Assembly: GCA_035308365.1 (NCBI GenBank)
Contig: DATGGU010000160.1
Span: 4,134 to 68,133 of the forward strand
Length of the DNA: 64,000 nt
Reading direction: 5' to 3'
From: PALSA-505 sp035308365
Lineage (GTDB): Bacteria > Actinomycetota > Actinomycetes > Streptosporangiales > Streptosporangiaceae
Positions 1 to 8,040 of the stretch are shown one piece after another. Below the pieces are notes generated by a model. The model was not told the DNA's origin. It saw nothing but the letters and a program-made list of their open reading frames with translations, and did no database searches. The stretch's first letter is position 1. Every line of letters starts with the position of its first letter. A program made the translations under genes and the position numbers.

Positions 1-522
1 TACACCGGCCTCGGCAAGTACGGCGGGCAACTGGAGCATCTGTACCGCGTCTTCCCGCGCGATCAGGTCCTGATCCTGCGGTACCTCTCGCTGGTCGACG
101 ACCCGGCGCAGACGCTGGACCGGATCTGCGCGTTCCTCGGCGTCGAGCCGGGGAGGATCGGCTCGGTGCCCAGGCAGAACGTGACCGCGCACCCAGCGGC
201 CACGCTGCGCTATCGCACCCTGGCGCGGACCCTGCGGATCGCCGCGGCCACCGGCAGGTTCCTGCCCGGCCGGGCAGCGGCCTCGGTGACGAACTCGCTG
301 GAGCACCAGCTCCAGCGCAGCGCTCCCCCGCGCCAGCCGCTGACCTGGGGTGAACGTGAGCTGGTGCTGCCGAAGTTCGAGGCCGACATCCGGCTGCTCG
401 AACAGGTGACCGGGGACGACTTCAGCTTCTGGCTGCGGCCCAGGGAGCGGTCCGGCGGCATGGTGGGCAGCAGGCCCGACGGGCAGCGCCAGGCCAGGAA
501 CGGCCAGCCGCGCGCGGCGTGA
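1..522 (+). CDS. Sulfotransferase family protein, C-terminal part
   Basis: The frame is open from the first base, so the N-terminus lies outside the window and 173 codons remain. The stretch RYLSLVDDPAQTLDRICAFL matches the late segment of PAPS-dependent sulfotransferases, where an Arg-Tyr-x-x-Leu motif precedes a helix ending in FLGV. The family uses 3'-phosphoadenylyl sulfate to sulfate a small molecule, sugar or lipid acceptor; the acceptor here cannot be told. The PAPS-binding P-loop expected near the N-terminus is not visible. The last 25 or so residues are basic and low-complexity. It converges on the beta-propeller gene, whose stop is 28 bases away. Confidence 0.75.
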   Translation, partial: YTGLGKYGGQLEHLYRVFPRDQVLILRYLSLVDDPAQTLDRICAFLGVEPGRIGSVPRQNVTAHPAATLRYRTLARTLRIAAATGRFLPGRAAASVTNSLEHQLQRSAPPRQPLTWGERELVLPKFEADIRLLEQVTGDDFSFWLRPRERSGGMVGSRPDGQRQARNGQPRAA

Positions 523-549
523 CCCCGGGTGGCTGCCCCGGGCTGCCGG

Positions 550-1461
550 TCAGCGCAGCTCGGTCCTGAGCTCGTGGGCATGGTCGGGCCTGGCCATCTC
601 GTAGTAGATCCTGCGGCTGCCATCGGGCAGCGGCACGATGGTCAGATAGCGCAGGCCCCCGGCGCTGTGCGGGGACTGGGCCAGCGGGCCGGTGCCGAAC
701 GCGGCGAGTGTGGTCGGCTCGTCGCCGACCGCCACCCCGGTGCGTTCCTCGAAGTTCTCCTCGGCGGTGGCCCGGCCGTCGTAGTAGGCGATGATCTTGT
801 CCTGGGCGAACTGGACCGCGCTGACCCGCACTCCCCTGGCGTCCCACTCGCCGGGACGGACGCCGAGCGCGGTGCCGTGCCAGGTCCAGTCGAAGCCGTC
901 CACGCTGGTGGCGTAGTCGGTGACCATCCGGTCGGTCTCTTCCAGGTTTTCCAGCGGGTGGCAGGACGCCCACAGGTGCCACAAGCCGCCGGAGTACACG
1001 ATGACCGGGTCCTTGACCGCGGTCTTGGGGTCGCCGGGCAGCGTGACCCGGATCTGCCTGATGTCGAACTCGGCCGGGCTGGCGGCCTCGATCAGCTCGA
1101 CCTGCCAGTGCTTGGTCCCGAACGTGCCGCAGCTCAGGTACAGCCGCCACCTCCCGTCCGGCGTCCTGGTCAGGCAGGGCCGTTCCAGCGACTCGGCGCC
1201 CACCTCTTCCTTGGTGATGGTGAGCAGCCGGTCGAACCGCACGCCGTCGCCGGACCTGGCGATCTCCACGGCGTAGCCGCGTCCCATGCCGATCGGGCGC
1301 CGCAACCGGTAGGCCAGGTAGATGTCTCCGTCCCACTCCAGGGCGCAGGGTGCCCCGGCCCAGTAGCCTGGCCCACTTCCCGGTGGTGCCACGGCGACCA
1401 CGGACTGGCCGGGCCGTGGCACCAGAAATTCGTCTTCGAAACCGTCCTTGGCGTCAGTCAC
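550..1461 (-). CDS. Glycosidase-like five-bladed beta-propeller protein
   Basis: A 303-residue protein with GTG start, overlapping the upstream MFS stop by four bases (GTGA), so the two are probably translationally coupled. Repeated patterns of the type RPCLTRTPDGRWRLYLS, KDPVIVYSGGLWHLWAS and TSVDGFDWTW are typical of blades in GH43/GH32-like five-bladed propellers. No signal peptide is seen, so it should be cytoplasmic. I do not recognise a specific substrate, and the catalytic acids of the glycosidase families cannot be assigned with confidence. Pairing with an exporter suggests a role in making or handling a small glycosylated product, but that is inference. Confidence 0.6.
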   Translation of the reverse strand: MTDAKDGFEDEFLVPRPGQSVVAVAPPGSGPGYWAGAPCALEWDGDIYLAYRLRRPIGMGRGYAVEIARSGDGVRFDRLLTITKEEVGAESLERPCLTRTPDGRWRLYLSCGTFGTKHWQVELIEAASPAEFDIRQIRVTLPGDPKTAVKDPVIVYSGGLWHLWASCHPLENLEETDRMVTDYATSVDGFDWTWHGTALGVRPGEWDARGVRVSAVQFAQDKIIAYYDGRATAEENFEERTGVAVGDEPTTLAAFGTGPLAQSPHSAGGLRYLTIVPLPDGSRRIYYEMARPDHAHELRTELR

Positions 1462-2732
1462 ATTGTCATGCTAGACACGATCGCCGGCGCCTGCGCCGGC
1501 TCTTCCCGAGCCGGGACCGAGGGCATCGTCCTGACCTCGCGTGGGATGAGAGCCAGGGCGGAGGACACCAGGATGAGCCCGGCACCGGCGTACTGGGTGG
1601 CCGAGACGCCGATCGCGGCGGCGATCGGGCCGGCTGCCAGCGCCCCGGCCGGCATCGCCATGGTCGAGCCCAGCACGTCGTAGGAGGAGACCCGGGCCAG
1701 CCGGTCCGGCGGGATGTGCGTGGCCATCGTGACGGTCCACTGGACCATCATCGCCTCCACGGCCGCCCCGACGGCGAACGAGCACAGGCAGACCAGTGGC
1801 AGCGGCCACAGCATCGCCAGCGCCAGTGTCGGCAGGGCGATCGTCATGCCGATGAGCACGACGAACAGCACGGGCCGCCGCGGCGTGTACCGCAGCGAGA
1901 GCAGCCCGCCGGCGATGAAGCCGACCGACTCCGCGGCGGTGATCGCACCCCAGGCCGCGGGGCCGCCCAGGTGAGATTTGGCCACCGCGGGCCCGAGCAC
2001 CTGGAAGCCGCCGTACCAGGCCATCATCACGACCAGGTACTGAGCCACGGTCACCCACAGCCAGGTGCGCGACCAGAACTCCGACCACCCGTCGCGCAGT
2101 TCGCGGACGATGCCGTGGGTCTGCGTACGCTCGGCCGCCACCGCCCGCATGCTCAGCAGCACGGGAACGGTGCCGATCATGCCGAGGCCGCAGACGGCCA
2201 GCGCCCAGCCGGGGCCGATGGCCGCGACCACCAGTCCGGCGATGGCGGCCCCGCCCATCTGGCCGGCATTCATCATCATCCGGCTCAGCGCGCTGGCCTG
2301 GGTCAGCAGCCTGCCGGGCACGACCCTGGGCAGCAGCGCCTGCGAGGCCGGATAGAACAAGGCCATCCCGGTGCCCGTCACCCACTCCAGGGCGATCATC
2401 TGCCACAGCCGGGGATGACCGGTGAGGACGAGCAGGCCGAAGGTTCCCTCGCCCAGGGCGATCATCAGGTTCCCCGCGATGATCACCCGCTGCGGTGGCA
2501 TACGGTCCGCGAAGACCCCGCCGAGCAGGGCGAACACCAGCGTCGGCGCGATCTGCGCGGCCAGTACGTAGGACAGATCCGCCGTCGAGCCGGTCGCGTC
2601 GAGGACCGCGAAGGCGACACCCACCAGCGAGAACGCGAACGCGCCAGGCGCCAGCAGCCGATCGGCGAGCAGCAGCCTGAAATCACGAACGGCCAGCACC
2701 GGAAACCGGGCGGTCAACGCGCGCGCAGGCAT
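1458..2732 (-). CDS. MFS transporter, EntS/MFS_3-like
   Basis: About 424 residues with roughly twelve hydrophobic segments. The N-terminus FPVLAVRDFRLLLADRLL is the characteristic first helix of the MFS_3 (enterobactin-exporter-like) branch, and the A-loop with GGVFADRMPPQRVII follows helix 2. I chose ATG at 2732 because it precedes this conserved helix directly; the frame stays open to 2801 but the extra 23 residues are basic and not family-like. It would be an inner-membrane proton-driven exporter of a small molecule. It overlaps the beta-propeller gene by four bases. Substrate unknown. Confidence 0.85.
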   Translation of the reverse strand: MPARALTARFPVLAVRDFRLLLADRLLAPGAFAFSLVGVAFAVLDATGSTADLSYVLAAQIAPTLVFALLGGVFADRMPPQRVIIAGNLMIALGEGTFGLLVLTGHPRLWQMIALEWVTGTGMALFYPASQALLPRVVPGRLLTQASALSRMMMNAGQMGGAAIAGLVVAAIGPGWALAVCGLGMIGTVPVLLSMRAVAAERTQTHGIVRELRDGWSEFWSRTWLWVTVAQYLVVMMAWYGGFQVLGPAVAKSHLGGPAAWGAITAAESVGFIAGGLLSLRYTPRRPVLFVVLIGMTIALPTLALAMLWPLPLVCLCSFAVGAAVEAMMVQWTVTMATHIPPDRLARVSSYDVLGSTMAMPAGALAAGPIAAAIGVSATQYAGAGLILVSSALALIPREVRTMPSVPAREEPAQAPAIVSSMTM

Positions 2733-2980
2733 GGCAAGGCATCCGTTCAAGGTGGTCAGGGATGGGTTTCGACGGTATCCACGAACGCTCGGCGAGGGCA
2801 AACGTATTTCTCCGGTTGCGCCGGAAACGGCGCGCGGGCCACCCGCTGGCCGGCGGGAATGCGAGTGGGGTTCAAGGTTGCCGAGACGTGTCCTCAGCCT
2901 GTTGGACCGCTCCGGCCTGGGCCATGGGGATGCCCACCCGGTTGGGGGTGGTGCTAACCCCCGTTCACTATGGTTGATCC

Positions 2981-3340
2981 GTGCGAGCGGTGACCGGCGG
3001 GCTGGCGGACGCGTGTTGCGTGGCCGCGTTCGTGGCTGTCGGCCGGGCCAGCCATACCGAGGGTGAGACCCTGGCCGGGCTGGCCGGGACGGCGTGGCCG
3101 TTCCTGACCGGGCTGGCCGTGGGCTGGCTGGTCACCCGGGCCTGGCGGCGGCCCGCGGCCGTGCTGGGCGCGGGAGTGGGGGTGTGGCTGAGCACGGCCG
3201 CGCTGGGGATGGCGCTGCGGGTGGTGTCAGGGCAGGGCACCGCGGTCGCCTTCATCTTCGTGGCGCTGGCCTTCCTCGGGCTGTTCCTGCTGGGCTGGCG
3301 GGTGCTGGTTGGCAGGTTCGCGACAGCATCGTCCGGTTGA
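2981..3340 (+). CDS. DUF3054 family membrane protein
   Basis: A 119-residue protein with four hydrophobic segments, matching the DUF3054 pattern: an early D-x-x-x-V-x-x-F-V-x-x-G-R segment, then WPFLTGLAVGWLVTRAWRRP, GVGVWLSTAALGMALR and a final FIFVALAFLGLFLLGWR. The GTG at 2981 is chosen because the conserved residues begin right after it; no good Shine-Dalgarno is visible, so the message may be leaderless. The function of the family is not known. The gene runs in the same direction as the repair genes that follow, 56 bases upstream of the Ada-AlkA start. Confidence 0.8.
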   Translation: MRAVTGGLADACCVAAFVAVGRASHTEGETLAGLAGTAWPFLTGLAVGWLVTRAWRRPAAVLGAGVGVWLSTAALGMALRVVSGQGTAVAFIFVALAFLGLFLLGWRVLVGRFATASSG

Positions 3341-3396
3341 GCGACGATGTCGCAAATTTGCTAGCGACCCTTCGGGCGGCGGGGCAGCCTTGACGC

Positions 3397-4866
3397 ATGT
3401 TCGAGGATGCGGAGCGCTGCGTCCGTGCGGTTCAGGCCAAGGACGCCCGGTTCGACGGCTGGTTCTTCGTCGGGGTGAGCAGCACCGGGATCTACTGCAG
3501 GCCGAGCTGCCCGGCGGTGGCGCCCAAGCCCAGGCACATGTACTTCTACCCGAGCGCGGCCGCGGCGCAGCAGGCAGGCTACCGGGCCTGCAAGCGCTGC
3601 CGGCCGGACGCCAGCCCGGGATCGCCGGAGTGGAATGTGCGCGCCGACGTGGTCGCCCGGGCGATGCGGCTGATCGCCGATGGCGTGGTCGACCGGGAAG
3701 GCGTACCGGGCCTGGCCGCGAAGCTGGGCTACAGCACCAGGCAGATCCAGCGCCAGTTGCTCGCCGAGCTCGGCGCCGGGCCACTCGCGCTGGCCCGGGC
3801 CCAGCGGGCACAAACCGCGCGACTGCTGATCGAGACCACCGAGCTGGCCATGGGCGACATAGCCTTCGCTGCGGGATTCGCAAGTATCCGTGCATTCAAT
3901 GGCACCGTACGGGAGGTATTCGCCCTCTCCCCCACCGAACTGCGGCAGCGGGCCACTCGCGGTCACTTCGCCGCCCACCGTGGGGAGCTGTCGCTGCGGC
4001 TGCCACTGCGGGCTCCGTTCTTTCCTGACAACCTGTTCGGCCATCTGGCCGCCACCGCGGTTCCCGGGGTCGAGGAGTGGCGGGATGGCGCCTTCCGGCG
4101 GACCCTGCGGCTGCCCGCGGGCCAGGGCGTGGTGGCGCTGCGGCCGATGCCCGACCACGTCGCCTGCCAGATCGCCCTCACCGACCTGCGGGACCTGGCG
4201 ACCGCGGTCAGCCGGTGCCGGCGGCTGCTTGACCTGGACGCCGATCCCGTGGCCGCCTGCGACGTGCTGCAGGCCGATCCGGAGCTCGCCCCGCTGGTGG
4301 CCAAGGCTTTGGGGCGCCGGGTGCCCAGGACGGTGGATGCCGATGAGTTCGCGCTGCGTGCGGTGCTGGGGCAACAGGTGTCCACGGCGGCCGGCCGCAC
4401 CCATGCGGCGCGGCTCGCGGCGGCCTGCGGGGAGCCGGTCAGCGACACCGGCGGCGGTCTGTCCCGGCTGTTCCCCGAGCCCGCGGCGCTGGCCGGGCTG
4501 GATCCGGCCCTGCTCGCGATGCCGGCCTCCCGCCGCGACACGTTCACCGGGCTGGCCGCCGCGCTGGCCAGCGGTGAGATAGACCTCGGCGCGGGCAGCG
4601 ACTGGCAGCGGGCCCGGGACCAGCTCGCCGCCCTGCCCGGCATCGGGCCGTGGACGGTCGAGACCATCGCCATGCGCGGCCTCGGCGACCCGGACGCCTT
4701 CCCGGCCACCGACCTCGGTGTCCGCCTGGCCGCCCGGGAGCTCGGGCTGCCTGCCACCCCGGCCGCGCTGGCCAAGCGCGCCTCGGCCTGGCGCCCCTGG
4801 CGGTCCTACGCCGTCCAGTACCTCTGGGCCACCAGCGACCACGCCATCAACAAGCTGCCGGCCTGA
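3397..4866 (+). CDS. Ada regulatory domain fused to AlkA 3-methyladenine DNA glycosylase
   Basis: A 489-residue fusion acting in the adaptive response to DNA alkylation. Residues 1-75 are the zinc-binding Ada methyl-phosphotriester domain; Cys34, Cys38, Cys65 and Cys68 correspond to the four Ada zinc ligands, Cys34 being the expected methyl acceptor. Residues about 80-185 form an AraC-type helix-turn-helix pair. The rest is AlkA: an N-terminal fold, then the HhH-GPD domain with LPGIGPWTVETIAMR and the conserved FPATDLG containing the catalytic Asp. The protein should sense methylated phosphotriesters, activate transcription and excise 3-alkyladenine. The alkyltransferase gene follows 20 bases downstream, as an operon. 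This fusion is common in actinobacteria. Confidence 0.93.
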   Translation: MFEDAERCVRAVQAKDARFDGWFFVGVSSTGIYCRPSCPAVAPKPRHMYFYPSAAAAQQAGYRACKRCRPDASPGSPEWNVRADVVARAMRLIADGVVDREGVPGLAAKLGYSTRQIQRQLLAELGAGPLALARAQRAQTARLLIETTELAMGDIAFAAGFASIRAFNGTVREVFALSPTELRQRATRGHFAAHRGELSLRLPLRAPFFPDNLFGHLAATAVPGVEEWRDGAFRRTLRLPAGQGVVALRPMPDHVACQIALTDLRDLATAVSRCRRLLDLDADPVAACDVLQADPELAPLVAKALGRRVPRTVDADEFALRAVLGQQVSTAAGRTHAARLAAACGEPVSDTGGGLSRLFPEPAALAGLDPALLAMPASRRDTFTGLAAALASGEIDLGAGSDWQRARDQLAALPGIGPWTVETIAMRGLGDPDAFPATDLGVRLAARELGLPATPAALAKRASAWRPWRSYAVQYLWATSDHAINKLPA

Positions 4867-4886
4867 CCCTGTCAAGGAGGAACCGA

Positions 4887-5483
4887 ATGCGATCGGATCG
4901 TGGCGGTGCGCGGGTGTCGCGCACCGTGATCGACAGCCCGCTGGGGCCGCTCACGCTGCTGGCCTCGGGCGGCGCGCTGACCGGGCTGTACATGAACGGC
5001 CGGGAGCCGGCCGCGCCCGGCGGCGCCGGAGAGGTGGCCGAGCAGGACGAGGCGGTGCTGGCCGAGACCGAGCGGCAGCTCGAGGAGTACTTCGCGGGCC
5101 GCCGCCAGGCGTTCGACCTGCCGCTGGCGCTTGAGGGCACCGCCTTCCAGCGGCGGGTCTGGGACGCCCTGCTGCGCATCGGTTACGGCGAGACGGTCAC
5201 CTATGGACAGCTCGCCGGCCGGATCGGGCAGCCCATGGCGGCCCGGGCGGTGGGCGTGGCCAACGGCCGCAATCCGGTGAGCATCATCGTGCCGTGCCAC
5301 CGGGTGATCGGTTCGGACGGCAGCCTCACCGGCTATGGCGGGGGCCTGCCCAGCAAGCGGCGCCTGCTTGACCTGGAAAGCGGGGTGCGGTTAGTCCTTG
5401 CGGCCGGTCAGGGCCAGGGTCAGGCCGATGCCGATCATGACGAGGCCGCCGGTGCCGCCGACCAGTTCCAGGCGGCGGGGTGA
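4887..5483 (+). CDS. ogt: Methylated-DNA-[protein]-cysteine S-methyltransferase
   Basis: About 198 residues from the ATG at 4887, which follows a strong AAGGAGG Shine-Dalgarno at 4874-4880. It carries the active-site PCHRV motif (Cys is the suicidal methyl acceptor), the preceding helix RAVGVANGRNPVSIIV, and the helix-turn-helix QRRVWDALLRIGYGETVTYG. It repairs O6-alkylguanine and O4-alkylthymine in one irreversible transfer. It forms an operon with the Ada-AlkA gene. The final 30 or so codons (GQGQGQADADHDEAAG region) lie past the usual family end and overlap the opposing lysE coding sequence by 93 bases. Confidence 0.93.
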   Translation: MRSDRGGARVSRTVIDSPLGPLTLLASGGALTGLYMNGREPAAPGGAGEVAEQDEAVLAETERQLEEYFAGRRQAFDLPLALEGTAFQRRVWDALLRIGYGETVTYGQLAGRIGQPMAARAVGVANGRNPVSIIVPCHRVIGSDGSLTGYGGGLPSKRRLLDLESGVRLVLAAGQGQGQADADHDEAAGAADQFQAAG

Positions 5484-6029
5484 GCGGGTGAGCCAGCCCC
5501 GGAAGGTACCGGCGGCCACCGCCCAGATGCTGTCGGACAGCGCCGCGATGGCGATGAACACGGCGCCGAGCAGCAGCATCTGCGCCGGGAGGTGACCGGC
5601 CGGCCGGTTCACGAACTGCGGCAGCACGGCCGCGAAGAACACGATCGCCTTAGGGTTGCTGGCGCCCACCGCGATCCCGTCCCGCAGGATCCTGGCTGCT
5701 CCCTTACGGCCGGCCACGGACACCATGGCGTCTTGCAGCGAACGGCGGTGCCGGATCGCCTGCACCCCCAGGTACACCAGGTAAACGGCGCCGGCCAGCT
5801 TGATCGCGGTGAACACCGCCACCGAACGCTCGACCAGCGCGCCGATGCCGAAGGCCACCGCGATGACCTGCAGGTAGACACCGATCTGGCCACCGACGGC
5901 GGTGCCGACCCCGGCCGCCCGGCCGAGCATGAGCGAACGGCTGATCACGAAGAGCACGTTCGGCCCGGGCACGACGATGAGCGCGAACGAGATGAGCGCA
6001 AAGGCGAGCAGATGACCCGTTGACGGCAT
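5391..6029 (-). CDS. LysE/RhtB family amino-acid exporter
   Basis: A 212-residue inner-membrane protein with six hydrophobic segments. The N-terminal LIVVPGPNVLFVISRSLMLG with its PGPN signature, and GASNPKAIVFFAAVLPQFV, are diagnostic for the LysE/RhtB exporter family, which releases amino acids such as lysine, threonine or homoserine lactone. ATG start at 6029. Its 3' end overlaps the 3' end of ogt on the other strand. It is divergent from the ThDP enzyme gene, with a long inverted repeat (6105-6148) in the shared intergenic region. Substrate not predictable. Confidence 0.88.
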   Translation of the reverse strand: MPSTGHLLAFALISFALIVVPGPNVLFVISRSLMLGRAAGVGTAVGGQIGVYLQVIAVAFGIGALVERSVAVFTAIKLAGAVYLVYLGVQAIRHRRSLQDAMVSVAGRKGAARILRDGIAVGASNPKAIVFFAAVLPQFVNRPAGHLPAQMLLLGAVFIAIAALSDSIWAVAAGTFRGWLTRSPRRLELVGGTGGLVMIGIGLTLALTGRKD

Positions 6030-6104
6030 ATGCGCAGCGTATCCAGGCGGGTACGACGGCCGCTCGTAATTATCCGCCGCGCTGCACCCCCTTCCGGACA
6101 GTGC

Positions 6105-6148
6105 CGATGTGACGTAGCTGCCGAATGAGCTGCAGCGGCGTCACATCG
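6105..6148. repeat. Long inverted repeat between lysE-like and ThDP-enzyme genes
   Basis: Arms 6105-6121 and 6132-6148 pair over 17 positions with two mismatches around a 10-base loop. The outer part is a perfect 10-base match, CGATGTGACG against CGTCACATCG. It lies in the shared upstream region of two divergent genes, so it is either an operator for one or both promoters or an mRNA hairpin. No U-tract follows on either strand, which argues against a plain intrinsic terminator. Confidence 0.6.
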
Positions 6149-6228
6149 ATCACCTCGGCCTGGGACAGGCGAGGTGGAGTGGGGATGGTGACTGGCGGTG
6201 GGGGCGGGGAGGCCGTAGCGTCGCGGGG

Positions 6229-7851
6229 GTGAACGGTGCGCAGTCCCTGATCCGCACCCTGGCCGGCGCCGGGGTGGAGGTGTGCTTCGCCAACCCTGGC
6301 ACGTCGGAGATGCACTTCGTCGCCGCGCTGGACGCGGTGCCGCAGATGCGCGGCGTGCTGGGCCTGTTCGAGGGTGTGGTGACCGGAGCCGCCGACGGGT
6401 ACGCCCGCATCGCCGGCAAGCCCGCCGTGGTCCTGCTCCACCTCGGGCCTGGCCTGGGCAACGGGCTGGCCAACCTGCACAACGCCCGCCGGGCCGGCAC
6501 GCCGGTCATAGTCGTGATCGGCGATCACGCGACCTACCACAAGCGGTACGACGCGCCGCTGGAATCCGACATCGAGGCGGTGGCCCGGTCCCAGTGCGGC
6601 TGGGTGCGCCGCTGTGCCAGCAGCGCCGAACTCGGCGCCGACGCGGCGGCCGCCGTGACCGCTGCCATGGCGCCACCAGGCCGGATCGCCGCGCTGATCC
6701 TGCCCGCGGACGTGTCCTGGGGGGATGGGGGGGTCGCCGTAGGGTGGAATCCCGGCGAAAAATGTACGGCCGGCGGCCCGGGGCCGGCGGCTGCCTCGGC
6801 CATGCCGTCCGAGGCGGCCATGCCATCCGAGGCGGCCATGCCATCCGAAGCGGCCATCGCGGCGGCCGCCGGGGTGCTGCGTGGCGGCGAACCGGTGGCG
6901 CTGCTGATCGGCGGCGCGGCCTGCCGCGAACGCGGGCTGCTCGCGGCCAGCCGGATCGCGAACGCCACCGGAGCCAGGCCGCTCATCGAGACCTTCCCGG
7001 CCCGGCTGGAACGCGGAGCCGGCCTGCCTGCCATCGACCGGCTCGCCTACCTGGCCGAGCAGGCCACCACTCAGCTCACCGGCATCAGGCACCTGATACT
7101 CGCCGGCGCGCGGTCCCCGGTCTCGTTCTTCGCCTACCCCGGCCTGCCCAGCGACCTGGTCCCGGACGGGGCTCAGGTGCACACCCTGGCCGGCCGGGCG
7201 GAGGATGCGGCCGCGGCACTGGAAGAGCTGGCCGCCATGGTCGCCCCCGGCACCGGGCCAACGCTGGCCGAGGCGTCCCGTCCCGCCCCGCCCAGCGGCC
7301 CGCTGACGGCGGTGAACTGGGCCGAGGTGGTCGCCGCGCTGCTGCCGGAGAACGCGATCATCTCCGACGAGGCCAACACGTCGGGCCTGCTGCTCCCCGC
7401 GGTTACCGCCGGCGCGCCCCGGCACGACCTGCTCACCCTGACCGGCGGGGCGATCGGCCAGGGCCTGCCGGTGGCCACCGGCGCGGCCATCGCCGCCCCG
7501 GCCCGGCCGGTGATCAGCCTGCAGGCCGACGGCAGCGCCATGTACACGATCTCGGCGCTGTGGACCCAGGCCAGGGAGAACCTCAACGTCACGACCGTCG
7601 TGCTGAACAACAGCGCCTACGCCATCCTCCGGCTGGAGATGCAGCGGGTCGGCGCCGACCTGAGCGGCCCGGCGGCGAAGTCCCTGCTCGGCCTGTCGTC
7701 CCCGGACCTGGACTTCACCAGGATCGCCCAGGGCATGGGCGTGCCCGCCACCCAGGCCCGGACCTGCGAGGACCTGGTCACCCAACTCCAGGCCGCGCTG
7801 GCCGAGCCGGGCCCGCACCTCATCGACGCGATAGTGCCTCCATTGCTGTGA
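6229..7851 (+). CDS. Thiamine diphosphate-dependent acetolactate synthase/benzoylformate decarboxylase-like enzyme
   Basis: A 540-residue ThDP enzyme with GTG start. The N-terminal PYR domain has FANPGTSEMHFV and the catalytic Glu in GLFEGVVTGAADGYARIAGK. The C-terminal PP domain has the cofactor signature QADGSAMYT followed by TTVVLNNSAYAIL. FANPGTSE is typical of the decarboxylase branch, and the enzyme is described in databases as an acetolactate synthase large-subunit homologue. It should act alone on a 2-oxo acid in the cytoplasm; no regulatory subunit or other ilv gene is nearby. Residues about 192-209 contain three tandem MPSEAA units in the linker before the central domain, an unusual insertion. 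True substrate unknown. Confidence 0.85.
   Translation: MNGAQSLIRTLAGAGVEVCFANPGTSEMHFVAALDAVPQMRGVLGLFEGVVTGAADGYARIAGKPAVVLLHLGPGLGNGLANLHNARRAGTPVIVVIGDHATYHKRYDAPLESDIEAVARSQCGWVRRCASSAELGADAAAAVTAAMAPPGRIAALILPADVSWGDGGVAVGWNPGEKCTAGGPGPAAASAMPSEAAMPSEAAMPSEAAIAAAAGVLRGGEPVALLIGGAACRERGLLAASRIANATGARPLIETFPARLERGAGLPAIDRLAYLAEQATTQLTGIRHLILAGARSPVSFFAYPGLPSDLVPDGAQVHTLAGRAEDAAAALEELAAMVAPGTGPTLAEASRPAPPSGPLTAVNWAEVVAALLPENAIISDEANTSGLLLPAVTAGAPRHDLLTLTGGAIGQGLPVATGAAIAAPARPVISLQADGSAMYTISALWTQARENLNVTTVVLNNSAYAILRLEMQRVGADLSGPAAKSLLGLSSPDLDFTRIAQGMGVPATQARTCEDLVTQLQAALAEPGPHLIDAIVPPLL
6802..6855 (+). repeat. Three tandem 18-base units encoding MPSEAA
   Basis: Units at 6802-6819, 6820-6837 and 6838-6855 differ at only one or two bases and each encodes Met-Pro-Ser-Glu-Ala-Ala inside the ThDP enzyme. 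The period is a multiple of three, so the reading frame is kept and unit number could vary between strains by slippage. Confidence 0.9.
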
Positions 7852-7942
7852 GCACTAGGGAGTAACCGTTTCCACCACGGTACGGTAACGCCGGAAGATA
7901 CTTACTTTCCGGGCCGGATTCCGGCCAGTAGGGTTCGTCCTG

Positions 7943-7995
7943 ACAGTGCCCGCCGGGATGAAATGTCCCGGATGCCGGGAGAAGGGTGACACTGT
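7943..7995 (+). promoter_or_regulatory. Possible switch structure in the ABC-transporter leader
   Basis: CCGGGA occurs at 7953-7958 and 7975-7980, with its complement TCCCGG at 7966-7971 between them. The middle segment can pair with either partner but not both. An outer stem ACAGTG (7943-7948)/CACTGT (7990-7995) could close over them. The element sits about 50 bases ahead of the ABC ATPase start. Alternative pairing of this kind is how attenuators and riboswitches work, but I recognise no known riboswitch consensus. Confidence 0.35.
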
Positions 7996-8040
7996 GCATC
8001 TAGCACTGACGACAGCAGGCCGACCTGGGCAGGGGGCGGC

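Noticed and set aside
6802..6855. A possible short CRISPR-like or satellite array.
   Set aside because: There are no spacers, the units are contiguous 18-mers and they keep the reading frame of a well-conserved enzyme, so it is an in-protein repeat.
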